Shown: in pieces, positions 24,237 to 31,603 of the stretch | Layout: the number at the start of each line of letters is the position of its first letter | Numbering within the stretch: position 1 is the stretch's first letter | Notes under the pieces: generated by a model | What the model saw: only the letters and a program-made list of their open reading frames with translations | What the model was told of the DNA's origin: nothing | Databases searched by the model: none | Made by a program: the position numbers and the translations under genes | Source: NAT127 sp034717695 | GTDB taxonomy: Bacteria > Pseudomonadota > Gammaproteobacteria > Pseudomonadales > Porticoccaceae | Reading direction: 5' to 3' | DNA length: 41,988 bases | Assembly (NCBI GenBank): GCA_034717695.1 | Contig: JAYELS010000020.1 | Coordinates: forward strand, 1 to 41,988

Positions 24237-24911
24237 TCATTTTCGGGCTGATGATTTTCCGCTTGAGGACTTCGCCGCCACCGGCTTGGCGCGGGCATTG
24301 GGCGGCTTGCGGGGCGCCGCCGGCGGCCCGTTGAAATCCAGTGCGAGGTCGAAGGCCTTGCCGAGAAAATCCAGCACCCGGTCGAAATCCCCGTCGTCGA
24401 GGGCCCGGGCTCTGTCCCGGGCGCGGTACAGGTTGATGAATTTGATCTCCCGCTCGACGCCGATCAGCAGGCGATCCATACCGGTGAGGCGCAGCAATTG
24501 CCACAGCAGCGGGGCGTACTCGCGGCTGTAGTTCATCATGAAGCCCACCGGGTCGTTGCGGGCGTGGAAGCTGGCGAGGCGGTGGAGGATGTCTAGGGTG
24601 ACGGGGCTGCGCCCCTCCTCGATGGCGCGGAGGATGTCGGGGTTTTCCAGCTGCAGGTTGCTGGCCAGGTCGTCGACGGTGAGGCCCGCCACTTCCCGCA
24701 GGTCCTTGAGGTAGCGCCCCGCCTTGCCCATTTGCACCATGTGGTCGGGGGTGCGCATCAAGAGGTCGAGGAGGTTGCCGGGATACTGGCCCGCGGCCTT
24801 CGACCAGGTCTGGGTGGTGATGTCCTGCAGGCCCCGCAACAGGGCATCCAGGGCGCCCGGGCGAGTGCCGTCGTCGTGCTTGTCGCCGCGCTTTTTTCCG
24901 CTGCTTGCCAT
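24237..24911 (-). CDS. Helix-turn-helix (XRE-like) protein
   Basis: 224 residues. An XRE-type helix-turn-helix is visible at about 68-115 (LKDLREVAGLTVDDLASNLQ, then a recognition-like segment and LDILHRLASFH). The N-terminal 65 residues and the C-terminal half, which ends in a Lys/Ala/Pro-rich tail (APRKPPNARAKPVAAKSSSG), are not assigned. It is probably a DNA-binding regulator, target unknown; the divergent ATPase gene 108 nt away is a natural candidate. ATG 24911 is preferred because AGGA lies 9 nt upstream; an ATG at 24920 directly abuts that AGGA. Confidence 0.75.
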   Translation of the reverse strand: MASSGKKRGDKHDDGTRPGALDALLRGLQDITTQTWSKAAGQYPGNLLDLLMRTPDHMVQMGKAGRYLKDLREVAGLTVDDLASNLQLENPDILRAIEEGRSPVTLDILHRLASFHARNDPVGFMMNYSREYAPLLWQLLRLTGMDRLLIGVEREIKFINLYRARDRARALDDGDFDRVLDFLGKAFDLALDFNGPPAAPRKPPNARAKPVAAKSSSGKSSARK

Positions 24912-24974
24912 GGGCGCCATTCCTGCCGTGATCGGTCGTTGGAATGTACTCCCTTGTGCAAAAATAGGCGAGTT

Positions 24975-24992
24975 CGACGCCTGTTGGCGTCG
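24975..24992. promoter_or_regulatory. Perfect inverted repeat upstream of the DUF815 ATPase gene
   Basis: CGACGCC-TGTT-GGCGTCG is a 7-bp perfect inverted repeat in the 108-nt divergent gap between the helix-turn-helix gene and the ATPase gene, 27 nt before the ATPase start. It could be an operator for the neighbouring helix-turn-helix protein or an mRNA hairpin in the leader. No U-run follows, so it is not a terminator. Confidence 0.4.
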
Positions 24993-25019
24993 TCTGTCAT
25001 CCACTCCTGGAGTCTGTTC

Positions 25020-25775
25020 ATGGCAATTGACTGGAATTTGAATACCGCCGCGGTGTGGCGGCCCCGCGCCGGCAAGTTGCGGCCGGTGCGGCGGGTCGAC
25101 CCGGTGCGTCTGGAGGATCTGCTGGGCATCGACGCCCAAAAGGCCGCCCTGGTGGCCAACACCGAGAAGTTTCTCGCCGGCCAGGGGGCCAACAATGCCC
25201 TGCTGTGGGGCAGCCGGGGCACGGGCAAGTCGTCCCTGGTCAAGGCGTTGCTCAATGACTACGGCGAGCGCGGGCTACGCATCATCGAGATCGACAAGGA
25301 CGATCTGGTGGATCTGCCGGAGATCGTCGACGACATCCGCGAGCTGCCCCAGCGCTTTGTGATCTTTTGCGACGACCTGTCGTTCGAGGAGGGGGAGACC
25401 GGCTACAAGCACCTCAAGAGCGTGCTTGAGGGGTCCATCGAGCTGCCGCCGGAAAACGTCCTGGTGTACGCCACGTCCAACCGCCGCCACCTCATCCCCG
25501 AGCAGGCGTCGGAGAACGCCGGGGTGCGCATCGTCGAGGGGGAGCTGCATTACGGCGATACGGTTGAGGAAAAGCTCTCCCTCGCCGATCGCTTTGGCCT
25601 GTGGCTGTCGTTCTATCCCTGTTCCCTGGCCCAGTACCTGGCCATCGTCGACAGCCTGTTCCCGGATTACACCGGAGACCGGGAGGCGCTGCACCTCAGG
25701 GCGCGCCAGTTCGCCCAGACCCGCGCGTCCCGCAGTGGGCGGGCGGCCCGGCAGTTCGCCCTGAGCCTGCGCTGA
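25020..25775 (+). CDS. AAA-type ATP-binding protein, DUF815 family
   Basis: 251 residues. A single P-loop domain with Walker A GSRGTGKS (64-71), Walker B FVIFCDDL (113-120) followed by SFEEGE, and sensor-like VLVYATSNRRHLIPE, the pattern of the DUF815 family. Its cellular role is not established. The C-terminus (RARQFAQTRASRSGRAARQF) is strongly basic. TCCTGGAGTC precedes the ATG. It is divergent from the helix-turn-helix gene and convergent with the small protein that follows. Confidence 0.85.
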   Translation: MAIDWNLNTAAVWRPRAGKLRPVRRVDPVRLEDLLGIDAQKAALVANTEKFLAGQGANNALLWGSRGTGKSSLVKALLNDYGERGLRIIEIDKDDLVDLPEIVDDIRELPQRFVIFCDDLSFEEGETGYKHLKSVLEGSIELPPENVLVYATSNRRHLIPEQASENAGVRIVEGELHYGDTVEEKLSLADRFGLWLSFYPCSLAQYLAIVDSLFPDYTGDREALHLRARQFAQTRASRSGRAARQFALSLR

Positions 25776-25779
25776 AAGG

Positions 25780-26037
25780 TCAGCCCAGGGCTTCCTTGGC
25801 GGACACCACCGGGCGGCTCTCCCGGGTGCCGCGCATGCGCCGGTCCGGGTCGCTGGGGTCGTTGGCGGAGATGATCACGTAGTCGGCGCCCACTTCCAGC
25901 AGGGTGCCGACGAAGGGCATCTCGTCGAAGGTCTCGGGAACCCGGTAGCTGACGATGTCACCCACCTTGAAGGTGGCGGGGTCGAAGTTGAACTCGAAGG
26001 GGCAGGTATCGCCGGGTTGGGTCTTTTGGGATTCCAT
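25780..26037 (-). CDS. Small conserved-looking protein of unknown function
   Basis: 85 residues, acidic, no signal peptide or membrane segment. The core (FKVGDIVSYRVPETFDEMPF, then VGTLLEVGADYVIISANDP) looks like a small beta-barrel of SH3/KOW-like type, but this is only an impression from alternating hydrophobic strands. The ATG at 26037 has GGAG 7 nt upstream; a TTG at 26049 overlaps that site. It lies 19 nt after the cytochrome gene and is probably co-transcribed with it. Confidence 0.7.
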   Translation of the reverse strand: MESQKTQPGDTCPFEFNFDPATFKVGDIVSYRVPETFDEMPFVGTLLEVGADYVIISANDPSDPDRRMRGTRESRPVVSAKEALG

Positions 26038-26056
26038 GGTTTTCTCCAAATCGGGG

Positions 26057-26422
26057 TCAGGGGGCCTGACGGTGGATGCCCTGGCGGTCCATTTCGCTGA
26101 ACAGGTAGGTGGCCAGGTCGCGGGTTTCAGTGTCGCTCAGATGGGTGAAGGCGGGCATTTCCCGGTGCTTGTCGCTGCCGCGGATCCAGGCCATCAGCTC
26201 CGCCTCGGAGCGGCGCATCAGCAGGGTGGCGGGGATGCGCTTGAGGTAGTCGCCGCGCCCGCCCCGGGGGTGGCAGTCGGCGCAGTTTTCCTTGAAGAGT
26301 GCCTCCCCCGCGGTGAAGGAGGCGGGATTCGCGGCCGGGGCGGTGCCGGCGTCGTCGCTGCCATTGCCGCAGCCGGCCAGGGTCGTCACCAGCAGGGCAA
26401 GCACCAGTCTGTTCGGTTTCAT
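26057..26422 (-). CDS. Lipoprotein c-type cytochrome
   Basis: 121 residues. The signal peptide ends in the lipobox LAGC (Cys18), so it is likely anchored to a membrane by lipid. One haem site is present, CADCH (47-51), and Met89 in REMPAF is the probable distal ligand, followed by the helix TETRDLATYLF typical of class I cytochrome c. It would carry electrons in the periplasm. No partner oxidase or dehydrogenase is nearby; the small unknown protein downstream is the only companion. Confidence 0.88.
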   Translation of the reverse strand: MKPNRLVLALLVTTLAGCGNGSDDAGTAPAANPASFTAGEALFKENCADCHPRGGRGDYLKRIPATLLMRRSEAELMAWIRGSDKHREMPAFTHLSDTETRDLATYLFSEMDRQGIHRQAP

Positions 26423-26514
26423 CGCGCGTCCTCGTTGGGGGCGTTGTGGTTATTGCCCGGTTGCCACCCGTAGCGGGGCCGGTGGCGACCCTGTCGCGGA
26501 TTCTGCACATTTTG

Positions 26515-26541
26515 CCGGGCGCCCACAACACGGGCGCCCGG
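26515..26541. terminator. GC-rich hairpin at the 3' end of dxs
   Basis: CCGGGCGCCC (26515-26524) and GGGCGCCCGG (26532-26541) are perfect complements around a 7-nt loop, two bases after the dxs stop codon. On the minus strand the 3' flank is CAAAATG, without a U-run. It may stabilise the dxs mRNA 3' end or end transcription only in part. Confidence 0.55.
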
Positions 26542-26543
26542 GT

Positions 26544-28487
26544 TTAGTGCGCTCGATCGACGGCGGCGGACTCCGGTCGAGGCCGCAGGCGCGCCAGGCG
26601 CTCGGTCACCGCGCGGATGATGCCGCTGTCGTTGAGGCCCGCCGCCGCCAGCTGGGCGTCGCGGGTGGCGTGGTCGATGAACTGGTCGGGCAGGCCGAGG
26701 TGAATCAACGGCGTGGTCAACCCCGCCCCCGCCAGGTATTCGCCGACCGCGGAGCCGGCGCCGCCCATTACCGCGTTGTCCTCCAGGGTGACCAGGAGGT
26801 CGTGGCTGCCCGCCAGCTGGTCGATCAGGCCGGTGTCGAGGGGCTTGACGAAACGCATGTCGGCGACGCTGGCGTCGAGGTGGGCCGCGGCGGCCATGGC
26901 CTGGGGCAGCAGCGCGCCGAAATTGAGAATGGCGACGCCCCGGCCCAGGCGGCGGATCACGCCCTTGCCGAGGGGCAGGGCGGTCAGTTCCCCATCGATG
27001 GCGGCACCCGGGCCGGTGCCCCGGGGGTAGCGCACCGACGCCGGGCCGCTGTGCTGGTAGCCGGTGTGGAGCATCTGCCGGGTCTCGTTCTCGTCGGAGG
27101 GCGTCATTACCACCATGTTGGGGATGCAGCGCAGGTAGCTGATGTCGAAGCTGCCGGCGTGGGTGGCGCCGTCCTCGCCCACCAGGCCGGCGCGGTCGAG
27201 GGCGAACAGCACATCGAGATCCTGCAGTGCCACGTCGTGGATCAGTTGGTCATAGGCCCGTTGCAGGAAGGTGGAGTAGATCGCCACCACCGGCTTCTTG
27301 CCCTCGCAGGCGAGTCCGGCGGCGAAGGTGACGGCGTGCTGCTCGGCGATGGCGACATCGTGGAAGCGATCCGGGAAGCGTTCCGCGAAGGTCTTCATGC
27401 CGGAGCCCTCGCACATCGCCGGGGTGATGGCCACCAGGCGCGGATCCTCCATGGCCGTGTCCACCAGCCAGGCGCCGAACACGTCCTGGTACTTGGGGGA
27501 GGCGGGCTTGGGTGCCCTGGCGGGTATGGGCGGGGGCAGGTCCTCCGCCGGCTCTATCTTGTTGAGGGCGTGATAACCGATGGGGTCCTGCTCGGCGGGG
27601 ACGAAGCCCTGGCCCTTGCGGGTGATGGTGTGGAGCAGCACCGGCTCGTTGAGATCCTTGAGGTTGCTCAGGGTCTGCACCAGCAGGGGCAGGTCGTGGC
27701 CGTCGATGGGGCCGATGTAGTTGAACCCGAGTTCCTCGAAGACGATCCCGGGGGCCACCATGGCCTTCAGGTGCTCCTCGGTCTTGCGCACGAAGGCGGC
27801 GGCGGAGGGGATGGCCTTCAGCACCTTCTTGCCACCTTCGCGGATCGAATTGTAGAAGCGGCTCGCCCAGATCTTGGAGAAATAGGTGGCGAGCCCGCCC
27901 ACGTTGCGGGAGATCGACATGCTGTTGTCGTTGAGGATCACCAGCAGGTTGGCGTCGGTGTGGGCGGTGTGGTTGAGGGCCTCGAAGGCCATCCCGGCGG
28001 TCATCGCCCCGTCGCCGATCACCGCCACCACCCGCCGGTCCAGGTTGTCCATGTGGGCGGCCAGGGCCATCCCCAGGGCGGCGCTGATGGAGGTGCTCGA
28101 ATGGCCGACCCCGAAGGTGTCGTAGCGGCTCTCGGCGCGCTTCGGGAACCCGGAGATGCCGTCTTCCTGGCGCACCTTGAGGATCGCCTCGCGGCGCCCG
28201 GTGAGGATCTTGTGAGGATAGGTCTGGTGGCCCACGTCCCACACCAGCCGGTCGGTGGGGGTATTGAAGACGTAGTGAAGGGCGATGGTCAGTTCGATCA
28301 CCCCGAGGCCGGCGCCGAAATGCCCGCCACTCCTGCCCACCGCGTAAAGCAGGTAGGCGCGCAGCTCATCCGCCAGCTGGAGCAGCTGGGCGTCGTCGAG
28401 TTTGCGCAGTTCCGCCGGGGCGCCGATGCCGTCCAGCAGGGGGGTGGCGGGGCGGGCCAGGGGAATCTCGGTGAACTTTTTCGGCAT
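26544..28487 (-). CDS. dxs: 1-deoxy-D-xylulose-5-phosphate synthase
   Basis: 647 residues (E. coli 620). Thiamine diphosphate enzyme with GGHFGAGLG near residue 56, the cofactor motif GDGAMTAGMAFEALN around 160, and DVAIAEQHAVTFAAGLA in the second half. It condenses pyruvate and glyceraldehyde-3-phosphate to DXP, precursor of isoprenoids, thiamine and pyridoxal phosphate. The start at 28487 gives MPKKFTEIPLARP. The gap to ispA is 52 nt. The C-terminus is slightly longer than usual (RPRPESAAVDRAH). Confidence 0.96.
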   Translation of the reverse strand: MPKKFTEIPLARPATPLLDGIGAPAELRKLDDAQLLQLADELRAYLLYAVGRSGGHFGAGLGVIELTIALHYVFNTPTDRLVWDVGHQTYPHKILTGRREAILKVRQEDGISGFPKRAESRYDTFGVGHSSTSISAALGMALAAHMDNLDRRVVAVIGDGAMTAGMAFEALNHTAHTDANLLVILNDNSMSISRNVGGLATYFSKIWASRFYNSIREGGKKVLKAIPSAAAFVRKTEEHLKAMVAPGIVFEELGFNYIGPIDGHDLPLLVQTLSNLKDLNEPVLLHTITRKGQGFVPAEQDPIGYHALNKIEPAEDLPPPIPARAPKPASPKYQDVFGAWLVDTAMEDPRLVAITPAMCEGSGMKTFAERFPDRFHDVAIAEQHAVTFAAGLACEGKKPVVAIYSTFLQRAYDQLIHDVALQDLDVLFALDRAGLVGEDGATHAGSFDISYLRCIPNMVVMTPSDENETRQMLHTGYQHSGPASVRYPRGTGPGAAIDGELTALPLGKGVIRRLGRGVAILNFGALLPQAMAAAAHLDASVADMRFVKPLDTGLIDQLAGSHDLLVTLEDNAVMGGAGSAVGEYLAGAGLTTPLIHLGLPDQFIDHATRDAQLAAAGLNDSGIIRAVTERLARLRPRPESAAVDRAH

Positions 28488-28539
28488 GGGGCTTAGGGCC
28501 AGGAATAGGGCCGGGATTTTACACCAAAAGTGTGTTGTT

Positions 28540-29429
<890 letters not shown>

Positions 29430-29430
<1 letters not shown>

Positions 29431-29675
29431 CAGTCGTCTTCCGGGGCGTCGAAGGGGGCGAGTGTGGTATTGCCCTGGCGGTCCCGGGTGAGCATGTCTA
29501 CCCGCTGTTCGGCATCCTTCAGGGCACTCTGGCAATCGCGGGTGATGGCGATGCCTTTTTCAAAGGCTTTTAGGGAATCCTCGAGGCTCAGTTCGCCGGA
29601 TTCGAGGGCGGTGACCAGGGTTTCAAGCTCGGCCAGGCTCTGTTCAAAATCGATGCTTTTCTTGCGTGTCGCCAC
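29430..29675 (-). CDS. xseB: Exodeoxyribonuclease VII small subunit
   Basis: 81 residues (E. coli 80), with SIDFEQSLAELETLVTALES followed by ELSLEDSLKAFEKGIAITRDC, the two-helix coiled coil of the family. XseB units surround one XseA to form the nuclease that trims single-stranded DNA. The start is GTG, with GGAG 6 nt upstream; no ATG in frame fits. First gene of xseB-ispA-dxs; its promoter must share the intergenic region with the sRNA on the other strand. Confidence 0.94.
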
Positions 29676-29736
29676 GGTGATCTCCGGAAAAACCGTCACC
29701 CTATCCGAGCCCGGTGGGCGGGTCAAAGCCCGCGTT

Positions 29737-29754
29737 TGTAGGAAATATCCTACA
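29737..29754. promoter_or_regulatory. GacA-box-like palindrome (upstream activating sequence)
   Basis: TGTAGGAAATATCCTACA is a perfect 18-bp palindrome with the layout TGTRRG-N6-CYYACA of the GacA/UvrY/LetA binding site found upstream of rsmX/Y/Z and csrB genes (classical form TGTAAG-N6-CTTACA). Its centre lies about 65 bp before the predicted start of the GGA-rich RNA downstream, the distance seen for these genes in pseudomonads. A second palindrome, GGAGATTTCTCC (29761-29772), follows immediately. Confidence 0.8.
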
Positions 29755-29775
29755 GTAAATGGAGATTTCTCCCAA

Positions 29776-29804
29776 TAGCCACCCCGGGCGCAAAGGCGTA
29801 ACTT
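29776..29804 (+). promoter_or_regulatory. Weak promoter of the GGA-rich sRNA
   Basis: TAGCCA (29776-29781) and TAACTT (29799-29804) are separated by 17 nt. Both match the consensus poorly, as expected for an activator-dependent promoter working with the palindrome at 29737-29754. Transcription would begin near 29811. Confidence 0.5.
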
Positions 29805-29810
29805 AGGCAT

Positions 29811-29966
29811 CGCAAGGAAGCAACCGCGCAAGGATGTGCACCACCAGGGAAGGACATGGATGTCCGTCCTCAGGGAAGACGGTGGACAATAGCGTTTCAG
29901 GACGAAGCGCGAGCCTATACTGCTTTGCGCCCTGTCACAGTGATGTGCAGGGCGTTTGTTTTTTCC
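29811..29966 (+). ncRNA. CsrA/RsmA-binding small RNA (RsmX/Y/Z- or CsrB-like)
   Basis: No plausible protein is encoded here. Eight GGA motifs occur within about 90 nt (first bases 29816, 29832, 29848, 29852, 29858, 29874, 29884, 29900). Several lie in hairpin loops: GCGCA-AGGA-TGTGC (29826-29839), GGACA-TGGA-TGTCC (29852-29865), and GCGTTTC-AGGAC-GAAGCGC (29892-29910, 7 bp with one G-U). CCGTC/GACGG (29864-29882) can also expose CAGGGA. The second hairpin nearly matches the selected CsrA site ACARGGAUGU. RNAs of this kind titrate the translational repressor CsrA/RsmA. A GacA-type box upstream and an intrinsic terminator at the end complete the gene. The 5' end is predicted, not measured; the class is inferred from motifs, not from a database match. 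Confidence 0.85.
29928..29966 (+). terminator. Intrinsic terminator of the GGA-rich sRNA
   Basis: CGCCCTG (29928-29934) pairs with CAGGGCG (29948-29954). The stem continues as CAC/GTG after a one-base bulge. It is followed by TTTGTTTTTT, a good U-run. Position at the end of the GGA-rich stretch defines an RNA of about 155 nt. Confidence 0.88.
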
Positions 29967-29991
29967 GCCGCGCCAGCCCCGGTATTTTTTG

Positions 29992-30019
29992 TTGACCGGA
30001 GTGACAGTCCCGGTAAGAT
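29992..30019 (+). promoter_or_regulatory. sigma70 promoter downstream of the sRNA
   Basis: TTGACC (29992-29997) and TAAGAT (30014-30019) are 16 nt apart, each with 4 to 5 consensus matches, and lie 26 nt after the sRNA terminator. Transcription would start near 30026 and run into the terminator at 30147-30180 or on into the HNH gene. Confidence 0.6.
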
Positions 30020-30025
30020 GGGGCG

Positions 30026-30180
30026 CAAGCCGGTGTTCGAAGGAGCTCAGCCTTCACTTCGTCATTCCCCGCCAGATCGCGCGACCACGCGCATCCCCGA
30101 TTCCTCCCGCCGACGAGGACGGGCCAAGTTTCCCCACGGATTCCTCAAACCCCGGACGCCCCTGGCTCCGGGGTTTTTAT
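30026..30180 (+). ncRNA. Candidate second short transcript or attenuated leader of the HNH gene
   Basis: This stretch is bounded by a promoter-like pair and a strong terminator, giving a predicted RNA of about 155 nt. It contains a GCGCG-ACCA-CGCGC hairpin (30079-30092) and an AAGG/CCTT stem around 30047-30061, but I recognise no known family. It may be an independent sRNA, or a leader whose terminator controls read-through into the HNH endonuclease gene 34 nt beyond. No tRNA cloverleaf fits. Confidence 0.4.
30147..30180 (+). terminator. Intrinsic terminator upstream of the HNH gene
   Basis: AAACCCCGGA (30147-30156) and TCCGGGGTTT (30167-30176) form a perfect 10-bp stem with a 10-nt loop, and the T-run extends to 30178. 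It has the full form of a + strand terminator although no protein gene precedes it, which is the main evidence for a short transcript in 30026-30180. Confidence 0.85.
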
Positions 30181-30213
30181 TGCCCGTCAGTTCAACAGCA
30201 GGGAGGGTGATCG

Positions 30214-30774
30214 ATGACGCCGCTCATTCTGCGCCTCAATGCCGCCGGCCAGCCCATCGAATGGCTGGAGTGGCAGGAGGCGGTCTGTCTCTACGCGCGG
30301 GAGCTGGTGGTGTGGAGCCTCGGGGACGTGGTGCGCCGGGTGGTGGGCGGCTGTTCCCGTTTCACCGGCCAGCCGTCCATGGTGGAATTGCCGAGCATCA
30401 TCGCCTGTGGCGGCGAACGGTTGGCGCGGCCGCGGGCAAGTTACCCCCTGTCCAATCCCACCCTGTTTGCCCGGGACGGCTTTACCTGCATGTACTGCGC
30501 GGCGCCGTTCCCGGGCAGTCAGTTGACCCGCGATCACATCGTGCCCCTGTCCCGAGGTGGCGCCGATCGCTGGGAAAACGTGGTGGCCGCCTGCCGGCGC
30601 TGCAATCAGCACAAGGCCAACCATCTCCTCGAGGAGATCACCATGGAGCTGGTGGCCCTGCCCTACCGGCCCAACAACGCCGAGTACCTGGCGCTGCTCA
30701 ACTCGCGGCGAATCCTCGGGGACCAGATGGAGTTTCTGCGCGGCCAGTTCTCCAAGAACGGTCAGCGTCTGTAG
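30214..30774 (+). CDS. HNH endonuclease family protein
   Basis: 186 residues. The C-terminal half holds an HNH domain: CMYC (92-95), LTRDHIVPLSRGG with the catalytic His108, ENVVAACRRCNQHK (121-134) with Asn122 and a second Cys pair, so a zinc-stabilised beta-beta-alpha-metal fold. The N-terminal 80 residues are not a known specificity domain to me. Many proteins of this type are chromosomal and of unknown substrate; no methylase or restriction partner is nearby. AGGGAGGGTG precedes the ATG. Confidence 0.88.
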   Translation: MTPLILRLNAAGQPIEWLEWQEAVCLYARELVVWSLGDVVRRVVGGCSRFTGQPSMVELPSIIACGGERLARPRASYPLSNPTLFARDGFTCMYCAAPFPGSQLTRDHIVPLSRGGADRWENVVAACRRCNQHKANHLLEEITMELVALPYRPNNAEYLALLNSRRILGDQMEFLRGQFSKNGQRL

Positions 30775-30829
30775 CCCCTGCGCGGGTTGTCCGCTACATT
30801 GGCCGCTTTTCAGCAATGAGGAGGGTGCC

Positions 30830-31600
30830 GTGGATCTGGGAATCAAGGGCCGCAGGGCGATTCTGTGTGGCGCGAGCAAGGGGCTCGGCAAGGGCTGCGC
30901 CCTGGCCCTGGCGGAGGAGGGGGTTGATCTGTGGATCGTCGCCCGGGGCGAGGAGGCGCTGGCCGCCACGGCCCGGGAGCTTGCCGCCCTCGGCGCCGGC
31001 AAGGTCACCGCCGTGGTGGCCGATGTCACCACCGACGGGGGGCGCGATGCGATCCTGTCCGCCTGTCCGGCGCCCGATATCCTGATCACCAACGCCGCGG
31101 GACCACCCCCGGGGGATTTTCGCCAGTGGGGGCAGCGGGACTGGTTCGAGGCCGTCAATGCCAACATGTTCTCCGCCATCGACCTGATTCGCCGCACCCT
31201 GGATGGCATGGTGGCCCGCCGTTTTGGCCGCATCGTCAACATCACCAGTTTTTCCGTCAAGCAGCCGGTGCCGGGGCTTGGCCTGTCCACCGCTGCCCGG
31301 GCGGGGCTCACTGGCTTCGTCGCAGCTCTGGCCCGCGAGCACGTGCGGGACAACGTCACCCTCAACAACCTGCTGCCCGGATACTTCGACACCGACCGGG
31401 GGCGGGCGGTGATCGCCCGAGCGGCGGCAGGGACAGGAGAGGATGCCGGCGAGTATCCGCGCCGGCACCTCAACGCCGGGCGACTGGGGTCGATCGAGGA
31501 GTTTGGCGCCGCCTGTGCGTTCCTCTGTGGGGCCCGGGCGGGTTATATCAGCGGCCAGAACATCCTGCTGGACGGGGGCGAGTACCCGGGAATTTTCTGA
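30830..31600 (+). CDS. SDR-family protein lacking the YxxxK catalytic pair
   Basis: 256 residues with a Rossmann fold: cofactor loop CGASKGLGKG (13-22), NAAG (88-91), Asn112 in NANMF and Ser140 in NITS. Where SDR enzymes have Tyr-x-x-x-Lys, this protein has Ser153-Thr-Ala-Ala-Arg157, so the proton-donor Tyr and the Lys are both replaced. It resembles beta-ketoacyl-ACP reductases (FabG) overall and fits a known divergent SDR group with imperfect catalytic motifs. Activity is uncertain. GTG start with GAGGAGG 5 nt upstream (30818-30824). Ends 3 nt from the convergent transporter. Confidence 0.85.
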   Translation: MDLGIKGRRAILCGASKGLGKGCALALAEEGVDLWIVARGEEALAATARELAALGAGKVTAVVADVTTDGGRDAILSACPAPDILITNAAGPPPGDFRQWGQRDWFEAVNANMFSAIDLIRRTLDGMVARRFGRIVNITSFSVKQPVPGLGLSTAARAGLTGFVAALAREHVRDNVTLNNLLPGYFDTDRGRAVIARAAAGTGEDAGEYPRRHLNAGRLGSIEEFGAACAFLCGARAGYISGQNILLDGGEYPGIF

Positions 31601-31603
31601 CCT

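Noticed and set aside
26292..28496. A 734-codon + strand frame opposite dxs
   Set aside because: Mirror image of the dxs codons with Gly/Val/His-rich low-complexity product; no start signal.
30026..30075. tRNA-like GGTGTTCGAAGG motif
   Set aside because: It resembles a T-loop, but no acceptor or anticodon stems can be built around it.
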